Source: an uncultured Prevotella sp.
Lineage (GTDB): Bacteria; Bacteroidota; Bacteroidia; Bacteroidales; Bacteroidaceae
Reading direction: 5' to 3'
Assembly (NCBI GenBank): GCA_900557255.1
Contig: USSA01000043.1
Location: forward strand, 1 to 18,824
Length of the DNA: 18,824 bases
Shown piece after piece: positions 1 through 7,957 of this stretch. The first letter of the stretch is position 1. Each line of letters starts with the position of its first letter. A program made the translations under genes and the position numbers. A model generated the notes under the pieces. It was given only the letters and a program-made list of their open reading frames with translations, searched no databases and had not been told where the DNA came from.

Positions 1-13
1 TATCGAAAAATGG

Positions 14-378
14 TTAATCCTGCTTTTTATCCTCTGCGGCTACATTTTCAGCCATTTTCTCCCGCCATTCGGCAGGAGTACAGCCTTCTTTTAACTTGAA
101 AATGCGGTACAGATAGGTGCGGGCAGAGAAGCCACAAAACGTACCTCGGCAAGCCAGAGGCGGAAGGTGGAGTTTAGGAATGAAGTGAAGTAGCGTGCCA
201 ACTCGTTCTTGGAAATATCCAGCGAGCGCGACAGGATAACCATGATTCAATATGGTGTCCCCCCGCCGGTGCGCCAGTCTTCCAGCTTCTTTCACTTCTC
301 TTTCCGGAGTCTTTCAGAAAGCTTCGGTTGTAAAGTCTTTTCCTTGTCAGTATATTCAAGTAACTTGCGAAACTTTAG
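14..378 (-). pseudogene. AraC-family regulator remnant, frameshifted with internal deletion
   Basis: Read on the minus strand, this is the C-terminal DNA-binding part of an AraC-type regulator spread over two frames. One frame (about 378 down to 135) gives a linker and the first helix-turn-helix (SLDISKNELARYF, then FRLWLAEVR). The other frame (about 136 down to 14) gives the second helix-turn-helix (CGFSARTYLYRIFK, then GCTPAEWRE). In intact Bacteroidota homologues about 20-25 residues lie between LAEVR and CGFS. Here they are almost adjacent and out of frame, so roughly 70 bp appear to be deleted. The first frame also carries stops at 292-294 and 247-249, and a further one at 379-381. The order and conservation of the two half-motifs make a decayed gene much more likely than chance ORFs. 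I see no matching sensor domain upstream. It is probably non-functional. Confidence 0.7.
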
Positions 379-390
379 TCACCATATAAC

Positions 391-435
391 CAAGGGTCTA
401 TACGCCACCTGTTCATCGTGACATATAGACCCTTG
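391..435. repeat. 12-bp perfect inverted repeat with 21-nt loop
   Basis: CAAGGGTCTATA (391-402) is followed after 21 nt by its exact complement TATAGACCCTTG (424-435). No U-tract follows on either strand, so it is not a classic terminator. It lies between the decayed AraC gene and the promoter of the Rpn gene. It could be a transcript-end structure, a protein-binding site or a small repeated element; the sequence alone does not decide. Confidence 0.55.
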
Positions 436-493
436 TCCTGTCACATAAGAAACGCAATCTCTTACTTTTTCATAAACTTTTCACAGAAATCTC

Positions 494-524
494 TTGCGGG
501 TTTGAAAATAAAGTCGTAACTTTG
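494..524 (+). promoter_or_regulatory. Promoter of the Rpn nuclease gene
   Basis: A Bacteroidota -7 box TAACTTTG (517-524) is preceded by TTGC (494-497) with a 19-nt spacer, matching the -33/-7 consensus (TTTG, then TAnnTTTG). Transcription would start near 530, leaving a leader of about 15 nt before the ATG at 546. Assigned from consensus only. Confidence 0.65.
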
Positions 525-545
525 CAGTAGTGAATTTTAAAACAG

Positions 546-1451
546 ATGGTTATGAAGTACTTAGATCCTAAGGCAGACCTTACGTTCAAGAAGATATTCG
601 GCAATCATCCTAAAAGACTGATCAGCCTCCTGAACGCACTCCTGCCACTCAGCGAAGAAGAGCAGATACACGAGATAGAGTATCTGCCAACGGAACTTGT
701 GCCCCAGCTAGAAGGGGGCAAGAACACCATTGTGGATGTACTCTGCACAGATGTCAGAGGCAGGAAGTTCTGCGTGGAAATGCAGATGGAATGGTCTGAC
801 GCATTCCAGCAGCGAGTACTGTTCAATGCATCCAAGCTCTATGTAAGTCAGGCAAAAAAGGGAGGCAAATACAGCGAACTTCAACCCGTATATTCCCTGA
901 ATCTTGTGAATGATATCTTTGCGCATGATACTCCGGATTTCATCCACAACTACCGCATCGTGCACGATAAGGACAGCAATAAGGTTATCGAGGGCTTGCA
1001 TTTCACCTTCATAGAACTCCCTAAGTTCACTCCACATTCCATCGCCGACAAGCGCATGATGGTCTTGTGGCTCCGTTTCCTGACAGAAATCAATTCCAAC
1101 ACGAAGGAGATTCCTTCCGACCTGCTCAATGATCCAGAGATTGGAAAAGCCGTAGAAGATCTTGAAGTTTCCGGCTTTACAGATGCCGAGCTCCGTGCCT
1201 ATGACAAATTCTGGGATTCGGTAAGTGTTGAAAGAACCCTCCTCGATGACAGGTATCAGAAAGGAATGGAAGAAGGCATGGAAAAAGGCATGGCAAAAGG
1301 CATGAAGCAAGGCATGGCAAAAGGCGAAGAAGTAGGCAAAAGCCAAAGAAGTATTGAGATTGCTAAGAATATGCTAGCAAAAGGTATGGATGAGGCGACA
1401 ATCCAGGAAATAACTGGTTTGACGGAAGACCAGATACTGCAGATTCAGTAG
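546..1451 (+). CDS. Rpn family recombination-promoting nuclease / PD-(D/E)XK transposase-family protein
   Basis: A 301-residue protein of the PDDEXK-type 'transposase' family (Rpn-like) common in multiple copies in Bacteroidota. The N-terminus has the family signature (LDPKADLTFKKIFG, residues 6-19). The putative nuclease core is D64 in NTIVDVLCTD followed by E78 in VEMQ, an ExQ variant of the (D/E)xK motif often seen in this family. The C-terminus (about 239-262) is a four-residue G-M-rich repeat, then a short helical tail containing an EEITGL-type motif (IQEITGLTEDQIL). Family members studied elsewhere act as DNA endonucleases that promote recA-independent recombination; the role here is inferred. 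A second ATG at 552 could also be the start, but 546 fits the promoter. It stands alone between its own promoter and terminator. No flanking terminal inverted repeats or target duplication are visible, so it is not shown to be part of a mobile element. Confidence 0.88.
   Translation: MVMKYLDPKADLTFKKIFGNHPKRLISLLNALLPLSEEEQIHEIEYLPTELVPQLEGGKNTIVDVLCTDVRGRKFCVEMQMEWSDAFQQRVLFNASKLYVSQAKKGGKYSELQPVYSLNLVNDIFAHDTPDFIHNYRIVHDKDSNKVIEGLHFTFIELPKFTPHSIADKRMMVLWLRFLTEINSNTKEIPSDLLNDPEIGKAVEDLEVSGFTDAELRAYDKFWDSVSVERTLLDDRYQKGMEEGMEKGMAKGMKQGMAKGEEVGKSQRSIEIAKNMLAKGMDEATIQEITGLTEDQILQIQ
1260..1343 (+). repeat. 12-bp coding tandem repeat inside the Rpn gene
   Basis: Seven consecutive 12-bp units encode KGME, EGME, KGMA, KGMK, QGMA, KGEE and VGKS. 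The first five keep the G-M core; the last two are degenerate. The unit length is a multiple of three, so gain or loss of copies would change the length of the protein tail without a frameshift. Confidence 0.8.
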
Positions 1452-1476
1452 ATACAATGCCTGGTGATAAATACGG

Positions 1477-1512
1477 AAAGCCCCCGATGCGTATAGCACC
1501 GGGGGCTTTGTT
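1477..1512 (+). terminator. Rho-independent terminator of the Rpn gene
   Basis: AAAGCCCCCG (1477-1486) pairs with CGGGGGCTTT (1500-1509) around a 13-nt loop. A short T-rich end follows. The A-rich start of the first arm means it could also work for transcripts coming from the other side. It starts 25 nt after the Rpn stop codon. Confidence 0.85.
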
Positions 1513-1791
1513 ATTCCCATATTGCGTATAGTGTATTACAAATTTCTTCTATAATTGTACCTTTTACTATTATAAATCTACCACTTATTTTTAGAACTAT
1601 GAAAAATGTAAAGTCCTGATAATCAAATGCAGTTGTAAAAACAGGTGGTCATTTTTACCACTTAATTATTTAATCAACCAACAAATATCAGACATTTTAT
1701 ATACTTTTGCAATCGGAAACCAATCATGGATGGGTTCCCGACTATCAGACAACAATTTTAAACATAAATGAGAATAACTAAAGTTTAAATT
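1513..1791 (+). promoter_or_regulatory. Regulatory region upstream of the SusC operon
   Basis: This AT-rich gap has no credible ORF. It holds a nine-base direct repeat TACCACTTA at 1579-1587 and 1656-1664. A reversed near-copy, AGGTGGT (1643-1649), sits before the second and gives an imperfect inverted repeat AGGTGGT-N7-ACCACTT. A strong -7 box TACTTTTG lies at 1702-1709, but no TTG-type -33 element stands 19-20 nt before it, which suggests activator dependence. CGGAAACC (1714-1721) and GGTTCCCG (1733-1740) can form an eight-pair stem with one mismatch at the very start of the predicted transcript. That the repeats are operators is inference. Confidence 0.5.
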
Positions 1792-4770
1792 ATGAGAAAA
1801 TCAAAAAGTAATGCGATGTTGCGAGGACTAGCAGCCTCAGCACTCGTCCTAATGGTCTCGGCGACAGCTTGGGGACAGAAGGTGAAGATTACGGGTACTG
1901 TAATCGACAATACCAATGAACCCGTTATCGGAGCTTCGGTTCTGGAGAATGGTACCAAAAATGGTGTTGCTACTGACCTGGATGGTCACTTCACCATCGA
2001 AGTACAGCCAGGTGCCAGACTCAAAATTTCTTATATAGGTTATAAGAATAAGGAAGTGAAAGCTTCTAACGGCGTACAGATTATGCTCGAAGAAGAGTCT
2101 AATATGCTCAACGAAGTGGTGGCTATCGGTTATGGCTCTGTCAAGCGTAAGGATGTAACTACTGCCGTATCCAGTGTGTCAGCCAAAGACCTTGATACCC
2201 GTCCTATCGTATCTGCCGCAGCAGGTATGCAGGGAAAGGCAGCCGGTTTGCAGATTTCGCAAGCCAATGGTCAGCCAGGTGCTTCACCAACCATACGTGT
2301 GCGTGGTACCACCTCTTTAAATGGCAGCAATGATCCGCTCTATGTAGTAGATGGTGTGCCAATGACCAATATCGACTTCCTGGCAGCTGATGATATTGAT
2401 AATATCCAGGTATTGAAGGATGCTTCTTCTGCTGCAATCTATGGATCCCGTGCAGCCAATGGTGTCATCATTATCGGTACAAAGCAGGGTAAGGCTGGCG
2501 TAGCCAAGGTATCTCTGAATGCACATTATGCATTTAATACCGTACGCGATAACCAGGAATCTCTCAATGCGGCTCAGTATAAGGAGCTGATGGATGAAAT
2601 CGGTCTGGTGAAACTGCCTGAAGGCTTGAAAGACCAGACCGACTGGAAAGACGAGGTGTTCCGTACGGGTAATGTACAGGATTATCAGCTCTCTATTACC
2701 AATGGTACTGACAAACTGAGATACTTTATCTCGGGTGGCTATACAGGCGAAAATGGTGTTATCAAGAAGTCAAGCTATCAGCGTTACAACTTCCGAGCAT
2801 CTGTAGAGAACGATATACGTAAGTGGTTGCGACTCAATGCCAGTGTAACTTATTCAGATTATACCAACAAGGGTACAGGTATCATTTCGGGTGCCGGTTC
2901 TAACCGAGGCGGCGTAGTAACCGCTATCGTCAATACGCCAACCTATGCACCGGTATGGAACCCGGAGAATCCTAGCCAGTTCTACAACAACTTCTATGGC
3001 GTGAACATTACCTCGCCAGCAGAGAATATCGCCCGTACTCAGAATAATAAGTCGGCTTACAACCGATTGTTGGCAACAGGAAAAGCAACTGTCACCTTTA
3101 TGCCTGAACTGACTTATAACACATCTCTCTCGTTCGACCGTACACAAGGAATAACAACCAACTTCCTTGACCCGATATCTACTACTATCGGCCGTCAGGA
3201 ATTCGGTACAGGATATGATGGTAGAAACATCAGCAGCGTTATTGTATGGGACAATGTATTAAACTATAAGAAGGCATTCGGAAAGCACAGTCTGGATGCG
3301 ATGGCTGGTAGTTCCTGGACACAGAGCAAGTGGAGCCAGAACTATATCAAGGGTAGCAACTATGCCAACGATCTGTTCCCAACCTTGAATGCAGCCAACA
3401 AGATTTCCTGGACAGGAACCGGTTCGTCAGCTTCTGATTGGGCTATTCTCTCTACTTTCGCCCGTTTGCAGTACAACTGGAATGATACCTATATGGTAAC
3501 CGCCAATATGCGTGCTGATGGTTCTTCCAAGTTGGCACCGCATCACCGTTGGGGGTACTTCCCATCATTCTCTGGTGCCTGGCGCGTAAGCAATGAGAAA
3601 TTCATGAAAGATATCAAGTGGATTGACGACTTGAAAATTCGTGGAGGCTGGGGACAGACCGGTAACCAGAGCGGATTGGGCGATTACAGCTATCTGGCAA
3701 GATACAATATCAATCGTGTGCAGTGGTTTGGCGAGGGAAATGATGCCAATTCTACTCCTACTTTCTCACAGGGCAATCTGAGCAACCCTGAGCTGACTTG
3801 GGAAACAACAACCCAGACCAACATCGGTCTCGACTTGACCGTACTGGGCAACCGCCTCACCTTCTATGCTGATTACTATTATAAGAAGACCAAGGATATG
3901 TTGATGAACATCACCTTGCCGGCAGGTAGTGCTGCAGCAAGAAACCTGACCTATAATGGCGGTTCGATGATCAACAAAGGCTGGGAGTTTGCCATCTCTT
4001 CACAGAATCTGACAGGTGCCTTGAAGTGGAATACAGATTTCAACATCTCATTCAACAAGAATAAGTTGGAGAGCCTGTCTCTGACTCAGGTATATTATTC
4101 AGCCAAGACTACCGATTTCGTCAACGAACAGGTGGTTCGCAATACGCCAGGTATGCCATTGGGCAGTTTCTGGGGATATGTAGCAGAAGGTGTGGATCCC
4201 GAGACCGGTGATATGAAGTATAAGGACGTGACCGGTGATGGGCTGGTATCAGCCAGTGACCGTACTTATATCGGTGATCCAAACCCAGACTTCACCTTCG
4301 GTTTGACCAATACCTTCTCTTATAAAGGGTTGAATCTCAGTATTCTTATCCAGGGAAGTTATGGCAACGATATCTACAACGTTTCACGTATGGAAACCGA
4401 AGGAATGTATGATGGTAAGAACCAGAGCACCAAGGTGCTGGCTCGCTGGAGAGTTCCTGGTCAGATTACCGATGTGCCAAAGGCTAAGTGGGATATCCGC
4501 AACTCAACCTACTTTGTAGAAGATGGCAGTTATCTCCGTGTAAAGGATATTTCTCTCTCTTACGATGTGCCTCGCAAACTGATTTCACGTTTCGGCCTGA
4601 CCCGTTTGCAGCCATACGTATCAGCAACCAACCTGCTTACCCTGACCGACTATTCCGGTATGGATCCGGAGGTTAACCAGTATGGCAACAGTGGTAGTGT
4701 GCAGGGCATCGACTGGGGTACATATCCACTCAATAAGAGTGTAGTATTAGGTGTAAAAGTAGAATTCTAA
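1792..4770 (+). CDS. SusC/RagA-family TonB-dependent outer-membrane transporter
   Basis: A 992-residue importer that takes oligosaccharides across the outer membrane with its SusD lid, powered by TonB. A signal peptide ends near residue 29 (SATAWGQ). Next come a CarboxypepD_reg-like domain (about 31-100; GTVIDNTNEPVIGASV, GYKNKEV), a LNEVVAIGYG segment (106-115) typical of the start of the SusC plug, and the plug domain to about 235 (IRVRGTTSLNG, PLYVVDGVPM, NIQVLKDASSAAIYGSRAANGVI). The remainder is a beta-barrel that ends in the expected terminal aromatic residue (VKVEF). The length is normal for SusC. The start at 1792 gives a clean signal peptide; an ATG at 1768 opens only six codons. SusD begins 12 nt downstream, so the two are co-transcribed. 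The substrate is deduced from the neighbouring GH30 gene, not from this protein. Confidence 0.96.
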   Translation: MRKSKSNAMLRGLAASALVLMVSATAWGQKVKITGTVIDNTNEPVIGASVLENGTKNGVATDLDGHFTIEVQPGARLKISYIGYKNKEVKASNGVQIMLEEESNMLNEVVAIGYGSVKRKDVTTAVSSVSAKDLDTRPIVSAAAGMQGKAAGLQISQANGQPGASPTIRVRGTTSLNGSNDPLYVVDGVPMTNIDFLAADDIDNIQVLKDASSAAIYGSRAANGVIIIGTKQGKAGVAKVSLNAHYAFNTVRDNQESLNAAQYKELMDEIGLVKLPEGLKDQTDWKDEVFRTGNVQDYQLSITNGTDKLRYFISGGYTGENGVIKKSSYQRYNFRASVENDIRKWLRLNASVTYSDYTNKGTGIISGAGSNRGGVVTAIVNTPTYAPVWNPENPSQFYNNFYGVNITSPAENIARTQNNKSAYNRLLATGKATVTFMPELTYNTSLSFDRTQGITTNFLDPISTTIGRQEFGTGYDGRNISSVIVWDNVLNYKKAFGKHSLDAMAGSSWTQSKWSQNYIKGSNYANDLFPTLNAANKISWTGTGSSASDWAILSTFARLQYNWNDTYMVTANMRADGSSKLAPHHRWGYFPSFSGAWRVSNEKFMKDIKWIDDLKIRGGWGQTGNQSGLGDYSYLARYNINRVQWFGEGNDANSTPTFSQGNLSNPELTWETTTQTNIGLDLTVLGNRLTFYADYYYKKTKDMLMNITLPAGSAAARNLTYNGGSMINKGWEFAISSQNLTGALKWNTDFNISFNKNKLESLSLTQVYYSAKTTDFVNEQVVRNTPGMPLGSFWGYVAEGVDPETGDMKYKDVTGDGLVSASDRTYIGDPNPDFTFGLTNTFSYKGLNLSILIQGSYGNDIYNVSRMETEGMYDGKNQSTKVLARWRVPGQITDVPKAKWDIRNSTYFVEDGSYLRVKDISLSYDVPRKLISRFGLTRLQPYVSATNLLTLTDYSGMDPEVNQYGNSGSVQGIDWGTYPLNKSVVLGVKVEF

Positions 4771-4782
4771 ACATCGACAACA

Positions 4783-6309
4783 ATGAAAACATATCATACA
4801 ATCAAGACATTGGCGCTCGGTGGCATCGCAATGTTCTCTTTAGCAAGTTGCTCTCTCGACTACGAGCCATTATCAGAGCCATCAGAAATAACACAGGGCG
4901 GTCAGACAGAGACCTCAACTGCCGTATTGAAGGACAAGGCTGCAGCAGATGCACAGCTCAAATCGCTCTATGAGTTATTCCGCAACCGCCAGGAGCATAC
5001 CCATCTCGACTATCTTCTGGTAGGCGATTCACATAGTGATAATGCTTATGCCGGAACTACCGGTGCAGAGGTGGTACCTTATGAGACCAACTCAATCGAT
5101 GCCAGCAACTCGGTATTGAGCCGTGACTGGAACCGCTATCTGGAGGATATCGCCAAGGCAAATGTGCTGATCAATGGTGTTGAGCAATTGAAGGAGAACG
5201 GTCAGATATCAGAAGCAGAATATCATTCCTATAAGGCACAGGGCGAAATCTTCCGTGCCCTGATGATGTTCCGAATGGCTCGTCTGTGGGGTTCTTTTCC
5301 AGTCATTACGACCATCGCAAAGACCATCACATCCGAGAATATCAATGAGGTATATCCTACCTATTATCCTCCTCGCAAGACTCCGAAGGAATGTTATGAG
5401 CAGATTATTGCCGACTTGACGGATGCTGAGCAGTATGCACCGGATAATGACAATTCCGACCGCACCAAGATGACCAAGACCGTAGCTCAGGCTATGCTTG
5501 CCAAGGTTTATGCCGAAAAGGAAGTGCAGGATTATGACAAGGTAATCGCTTATGCCGACAAGGTGATGAAAACAACCGGTGTAGAGCTGGAAGACAGTTA
5601 TGAAACCCTCTGGGGCTATGATGAGACTGCGAAAGACTGCATGAAACGCAATACCAAAGAAGGTATTCTGGAGGTGCATTGGACAACCGGTAGCGGAAAC
5701 TGGGAAACCTGGATGTACGGCCGTCAGTTGGACAACTGGGATTATTACTTTACCTGGGCAAAGTGGATTACTCCTTCACGAGACATCATCAATGACTTTG
5801 ACAAGGAGGGTGATGAGGTTCGTAAGAATCAGGCTATCGTATATTATGCCTGTACCTGGAGCAACTATTATCCGGCTTCCAACTATCCGTTCATGTATAA
5901 GTTACGCTCTTCATATAATAATATTTACTGGGTTCGCCTAGCTGATATTATCCTGATGAAGGCTGAGGCGGAAGCCTATAAGGGCAATCTTGCCGAGAGT
6001 GCGAAACTCGTGAATCAGATTCGCAAGCGTGCCAAGCTGAAGGAACTGACATCCGACAAGACTGGCAGCAAGGAAGCTATGATAGAGGCAGTTCTCCATG
6101 AGCGCCGTCTGGAACTTGCCTTTGAGGGAGAACGCTGGTTCGACCTCTGCCGCAACAACAAGGTCGAGAAGTATCTCAACGGAATTGATAACCGTGACAG
6201 CGGACGCATCAGACAGGTGAAACAGTTTGACAGCAATTCATACCTGTTGCCAATCCCACAGACCGCTCTTGACCAGAATACCAATCTAGAGCAGAATCCA
6301 GGTTACTAA
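4783..6309 (+). CDS. SusD/RagB-family nutrient-binding outer-membrane lipoprotein
   Basis: A 508-residue surface lipoprotein that caps the SusC channel and binds the incoming glycan. The signal peptide ends in a lipobox SLASC with the lipidated cysteine at residue 23. The helical tetratricopeptide-like SusD fold is indicated by AKANVLINGVEQL, GEIFRALMMFRMARLWGSFPVI and AQAMLAKVYAEKE. The C-terminal signature is clear: ERRLELAFEGERWFDLCR, then LLPIPQTALDQN and the terminal QNPGY. It is full length for the family. It is translated from the same message as SusC (12-nt gap). A perfect hairpin overlaps its stop codon and separates SusC-SusD from the GH30 gene. Confidence 0.96.
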   Translation: MKTYHTIKTLALGGIAMFSLASCSLDYEPLSEPSEITQGGQTETSTAVLKDKAAADAQLKSLYELFRNRQEHTHLDYLLVGDSHSDNAYAGTTGAEVVPYETNSIDASNSVLSRDWNRYLEDIAKANVLINGVEQLKENGQISEAEYHSYKAQGEIFRALMMFRMARLWGSFPVITTIAKTITSENINEVYPTYYPPRKTPKECYEQIIADLTDAEQYAPDNDNSDRTKMTKTVAQAMLAKVYAEKEVQDYDKVIAYADKVMKTTGVELEDSYETLWGYDETAKDCMKRNTKEGILEVHWTTGSGNWETWMYGRQLDNWDYYFTWAKWITPSRDIINDFDKEGDEVRKNQAIVYYACTWSNYYPASNYPFMYKLRSSYNNIYWVRLADIILMKAEAEAYKGNLAESAKLVNQIRKRAKLKELTSDKTGSKEAMIEAVLHERRLELAFEGERWFDLCRNNKVEKYLNGIDNRDSGRIRQVKQFDSNSYLLPIPQTALDQNTNLEQNPGY

Positions 6310-6321
6310 GCTAACCTGGAT
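6296..6321 (+). other. Perfect hairpin containing the susD stop codon
   Basis: ATCCAGGTTA (6296-6305) pairs over ten bases with TAACCTGGAT (6312-6321) around a six-base loop CTAAGC that contains part of the UAA stop (6307-6309). No U-tract follows, so full termination is unlikely. In this position it could block 3' exonucleases or slow polymerase, keeping SusC-SusD levels above those of the downstream genes; that role is inference. Confidence 0.6.
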
Positions 6322-6367
6322 AGCTTTCAACTCAAACCGTTATTAACAAATAATAGAAGAAACGAAT

Positions 6368-7915
6368 ATGAAATACTATAGCAATAAACTGATGATGCTG
6401 GTCTGCGCAACAGCTTTCTCGGTGACAGCTTGCAGCAGCAGTAACTCCTTCTCAGATCCTGTAGACTTTGATACTCCTAGTGAGGCACCAAATCCGGTAC
6501 CGGCACAAGGAACAGCCAAAACTTTCATTACCACAGCCGATGGAGTCTATTCTTTGTCACAGGGTGAGGTGAAGGTGTATAATGGTGTATCTATGGCACC
6601 AACCACCATCGAACTCGATTTGAACAAGAAGTATCAGACGATTGATGGCTTCGGTTATGCCATCACTTATTCATCCTGCTATAATCTGATGCAGATGAAC
6701 CCAGAGGCGCGTCTGGCTCTCTTGAAGCGCATTTACTCTACCACAGAGGGTTATGGTGTAAGTTATGCCCGTATCTCTTTGGGATGCAATGACTTCTCTA
6801 GTACTGAGTATACCTATTGCGACAAGAAGGGCAGCGAGGCAGACCCTATCAGCAACTTCGCGCTCTATAGCGATGAGAACGATTATGTGATTCCGGTGTT
6901 GAAGGAGATTCTTGCCATCAACCCAAATCTGAAGATTATCGCAGCTCCCTGGACTTGTCCAAAATGGATGAAGGTGACAGATCTCAACACCAAGAATCCT
7001 AAGGATTCATGGACAGATGGTCATCTCAATCCTGATTATCGCGAGGCTTATGCCAAGTACTTCGTGAAGTTTATCAATGTGATGAAGGAGAAAGGCATCA
7101 ATATCTATGCTGTTAGTCCTCAGAATGAGCCATTAAACAAGGCAAACTGTGCTTCTCTCTATATGCCTTGGCAGGAAGAGGCTCCTTTCGTGAAGGAGTT
7201 GGCCGCACAGTTTAAGAAAAATAATCTGCAGACCAAGATTTATGTCTTCGATCACAACTACAACTATGACAAGATTGCTGATCAGGAGGATTATCCTGTG
7301 AAACTCTACAATGCTATCGGTGATAACTTTGAGGGCTCAGAGTTGGTTGTAGGTGCTGCTTATCACGATTATGGCGGCAACAACAGCGAGTTGACTGATA
7401 TCCACAACCAGCGTCCTGACAAGGAACTGATATTCTCAGAAACCAGTATCGGAACCTGGAATAACGGACGTGACTTGAGTAAACGACTGATGGCGGATAT
7501 GAAGAATGTGGCACTCGCTACGGTAAACCAGTATTGCAAGGCTGTGCTTGTATGGAATCTGATGCTTGACAATAAGATGGGACCTAACTTGGATGGCGGA
7601 TGCCAGACCTGCTATGGTGCTATTGATATCAATCAGAATGGTTACAACCAGTTGAGCTACAATTCTCATTATTATATCATCAACCACATGTCTAGTGTCG
7701 TTGCTCCTGGTGCGGTTCGCATTGGTAATACGTCCCGCACCGTTACTGACAGCAAGATTACACATGCTGAGTTTGTTAATCCGGATGGTAGTTATGCGGC
7801 TGTCATCATCAATGAGGGAGATGAGGCTAAGTCAATCAATCTCAGTGATGGTACTCATAATTTTACCTGCAAGGTTCCGGCAAATGGTGTCATCTCATGC
7901 AAGTGGAATAAGTAA
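6368..7915 (+). CDS. GH30 family glycoside hydrolase lipoprotein, probable endo-beta-1,6-glucanase (GH30_3-like)
   Basis: A 515-residue secreted glycosidase. The signal peptide ends in SVTAC, with C22 as the likely lipidation site, followed by a Ser/Asp-rich tether. The catalytic (beta/alpha)8 barrel starts near 88 (YQTIDGFGYAIT) and contains SYARISLGCNDFS, IIAAPWTCPKWMK and YAVSPQNEP with the acid/base E254. The nucleophile is E358 in IFSETSIGTWNNG. Barrel motifs TKIYVFDHNYNY and GAAYHDYGG also match GH30. The C-terminal part (about 440-515) forms the usual beta-sandwich. The wording of these motifs is closest to subfamily 3 enzymes such as the B. thetaiotaomicron BT3312 endo-beta-1,6-glucanase, rather than to the glucuronoxylanases of subfamily 8. 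It follows SusD by 58 nt in the same operon, so the target is probably a fungal or lichen beta-1,6-glucan. Family is near certain; exact linkage is inferred. Confidence 0.9.
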   Translation: MKYYSNKLMMLVCATAFSVTACSSSNSFSDPVDFDTPSEAPNPVPAQGTAKTFITTADGVYSLSQGEVKVYNGVSMAPTTIELDLNKKYQTIDGFGYAITYSSCYNLMQMNPEARLALLKRIYSTTEGYGVSYARISLGCNDFSSTEYTYCDKKGSEADPISNFALYSDENDYVIPVLKEILAINPNLKIIAAPWTCPKWMKVTDLNTKNPKDSWTDGHLNPDYREAYAKYFVKFINVMKEKGINIYAVSPQNEPLNKANCASLYMPWQEEAPFVKELAAQFKKNNLQTKIYVFDHNYNYDKIADQEDYPVKLYNAIGDNFEGSELVVGAAYHDYGGNNSELTDIHNQRPDKELIFSETSIGTWNNGRDLSKRLMADMKNVALATVNQYCKAVLVWNLMLDNKMGPNLDGGCQTCYGAIDINQNGYNQLSYNSHYYIINHMSSVVAPGAVRIGNTSRTVTDSKITHAEFVNPDGSYAAVIINEGDEAKSINLSDGTHNFTCKVPANGVISCKWNK

Positions 7916-7957
7916 TCCATAAACTATTGTAAATGATTCATTAAAGATACGACCATT

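Noticed and set aside
708..1346. Minus-strand open frame of 212 codons opposite the Rpn gene
   Set aside because: Its N-terminal low-complexity Ala/Phe/His repeat is the reverse reading of the G-M tandem repeat, and there is no promoter or family motif. The plus-strand gene explains the region.
546..1451. Insertion sequence based on the 'transposase family' name
   Set aside because: No terminal inverted repeats or target-site duplication flank the gene, and it has its own host-like promoter and terminator. Rpn-type proteins are usually stand-alone genes.
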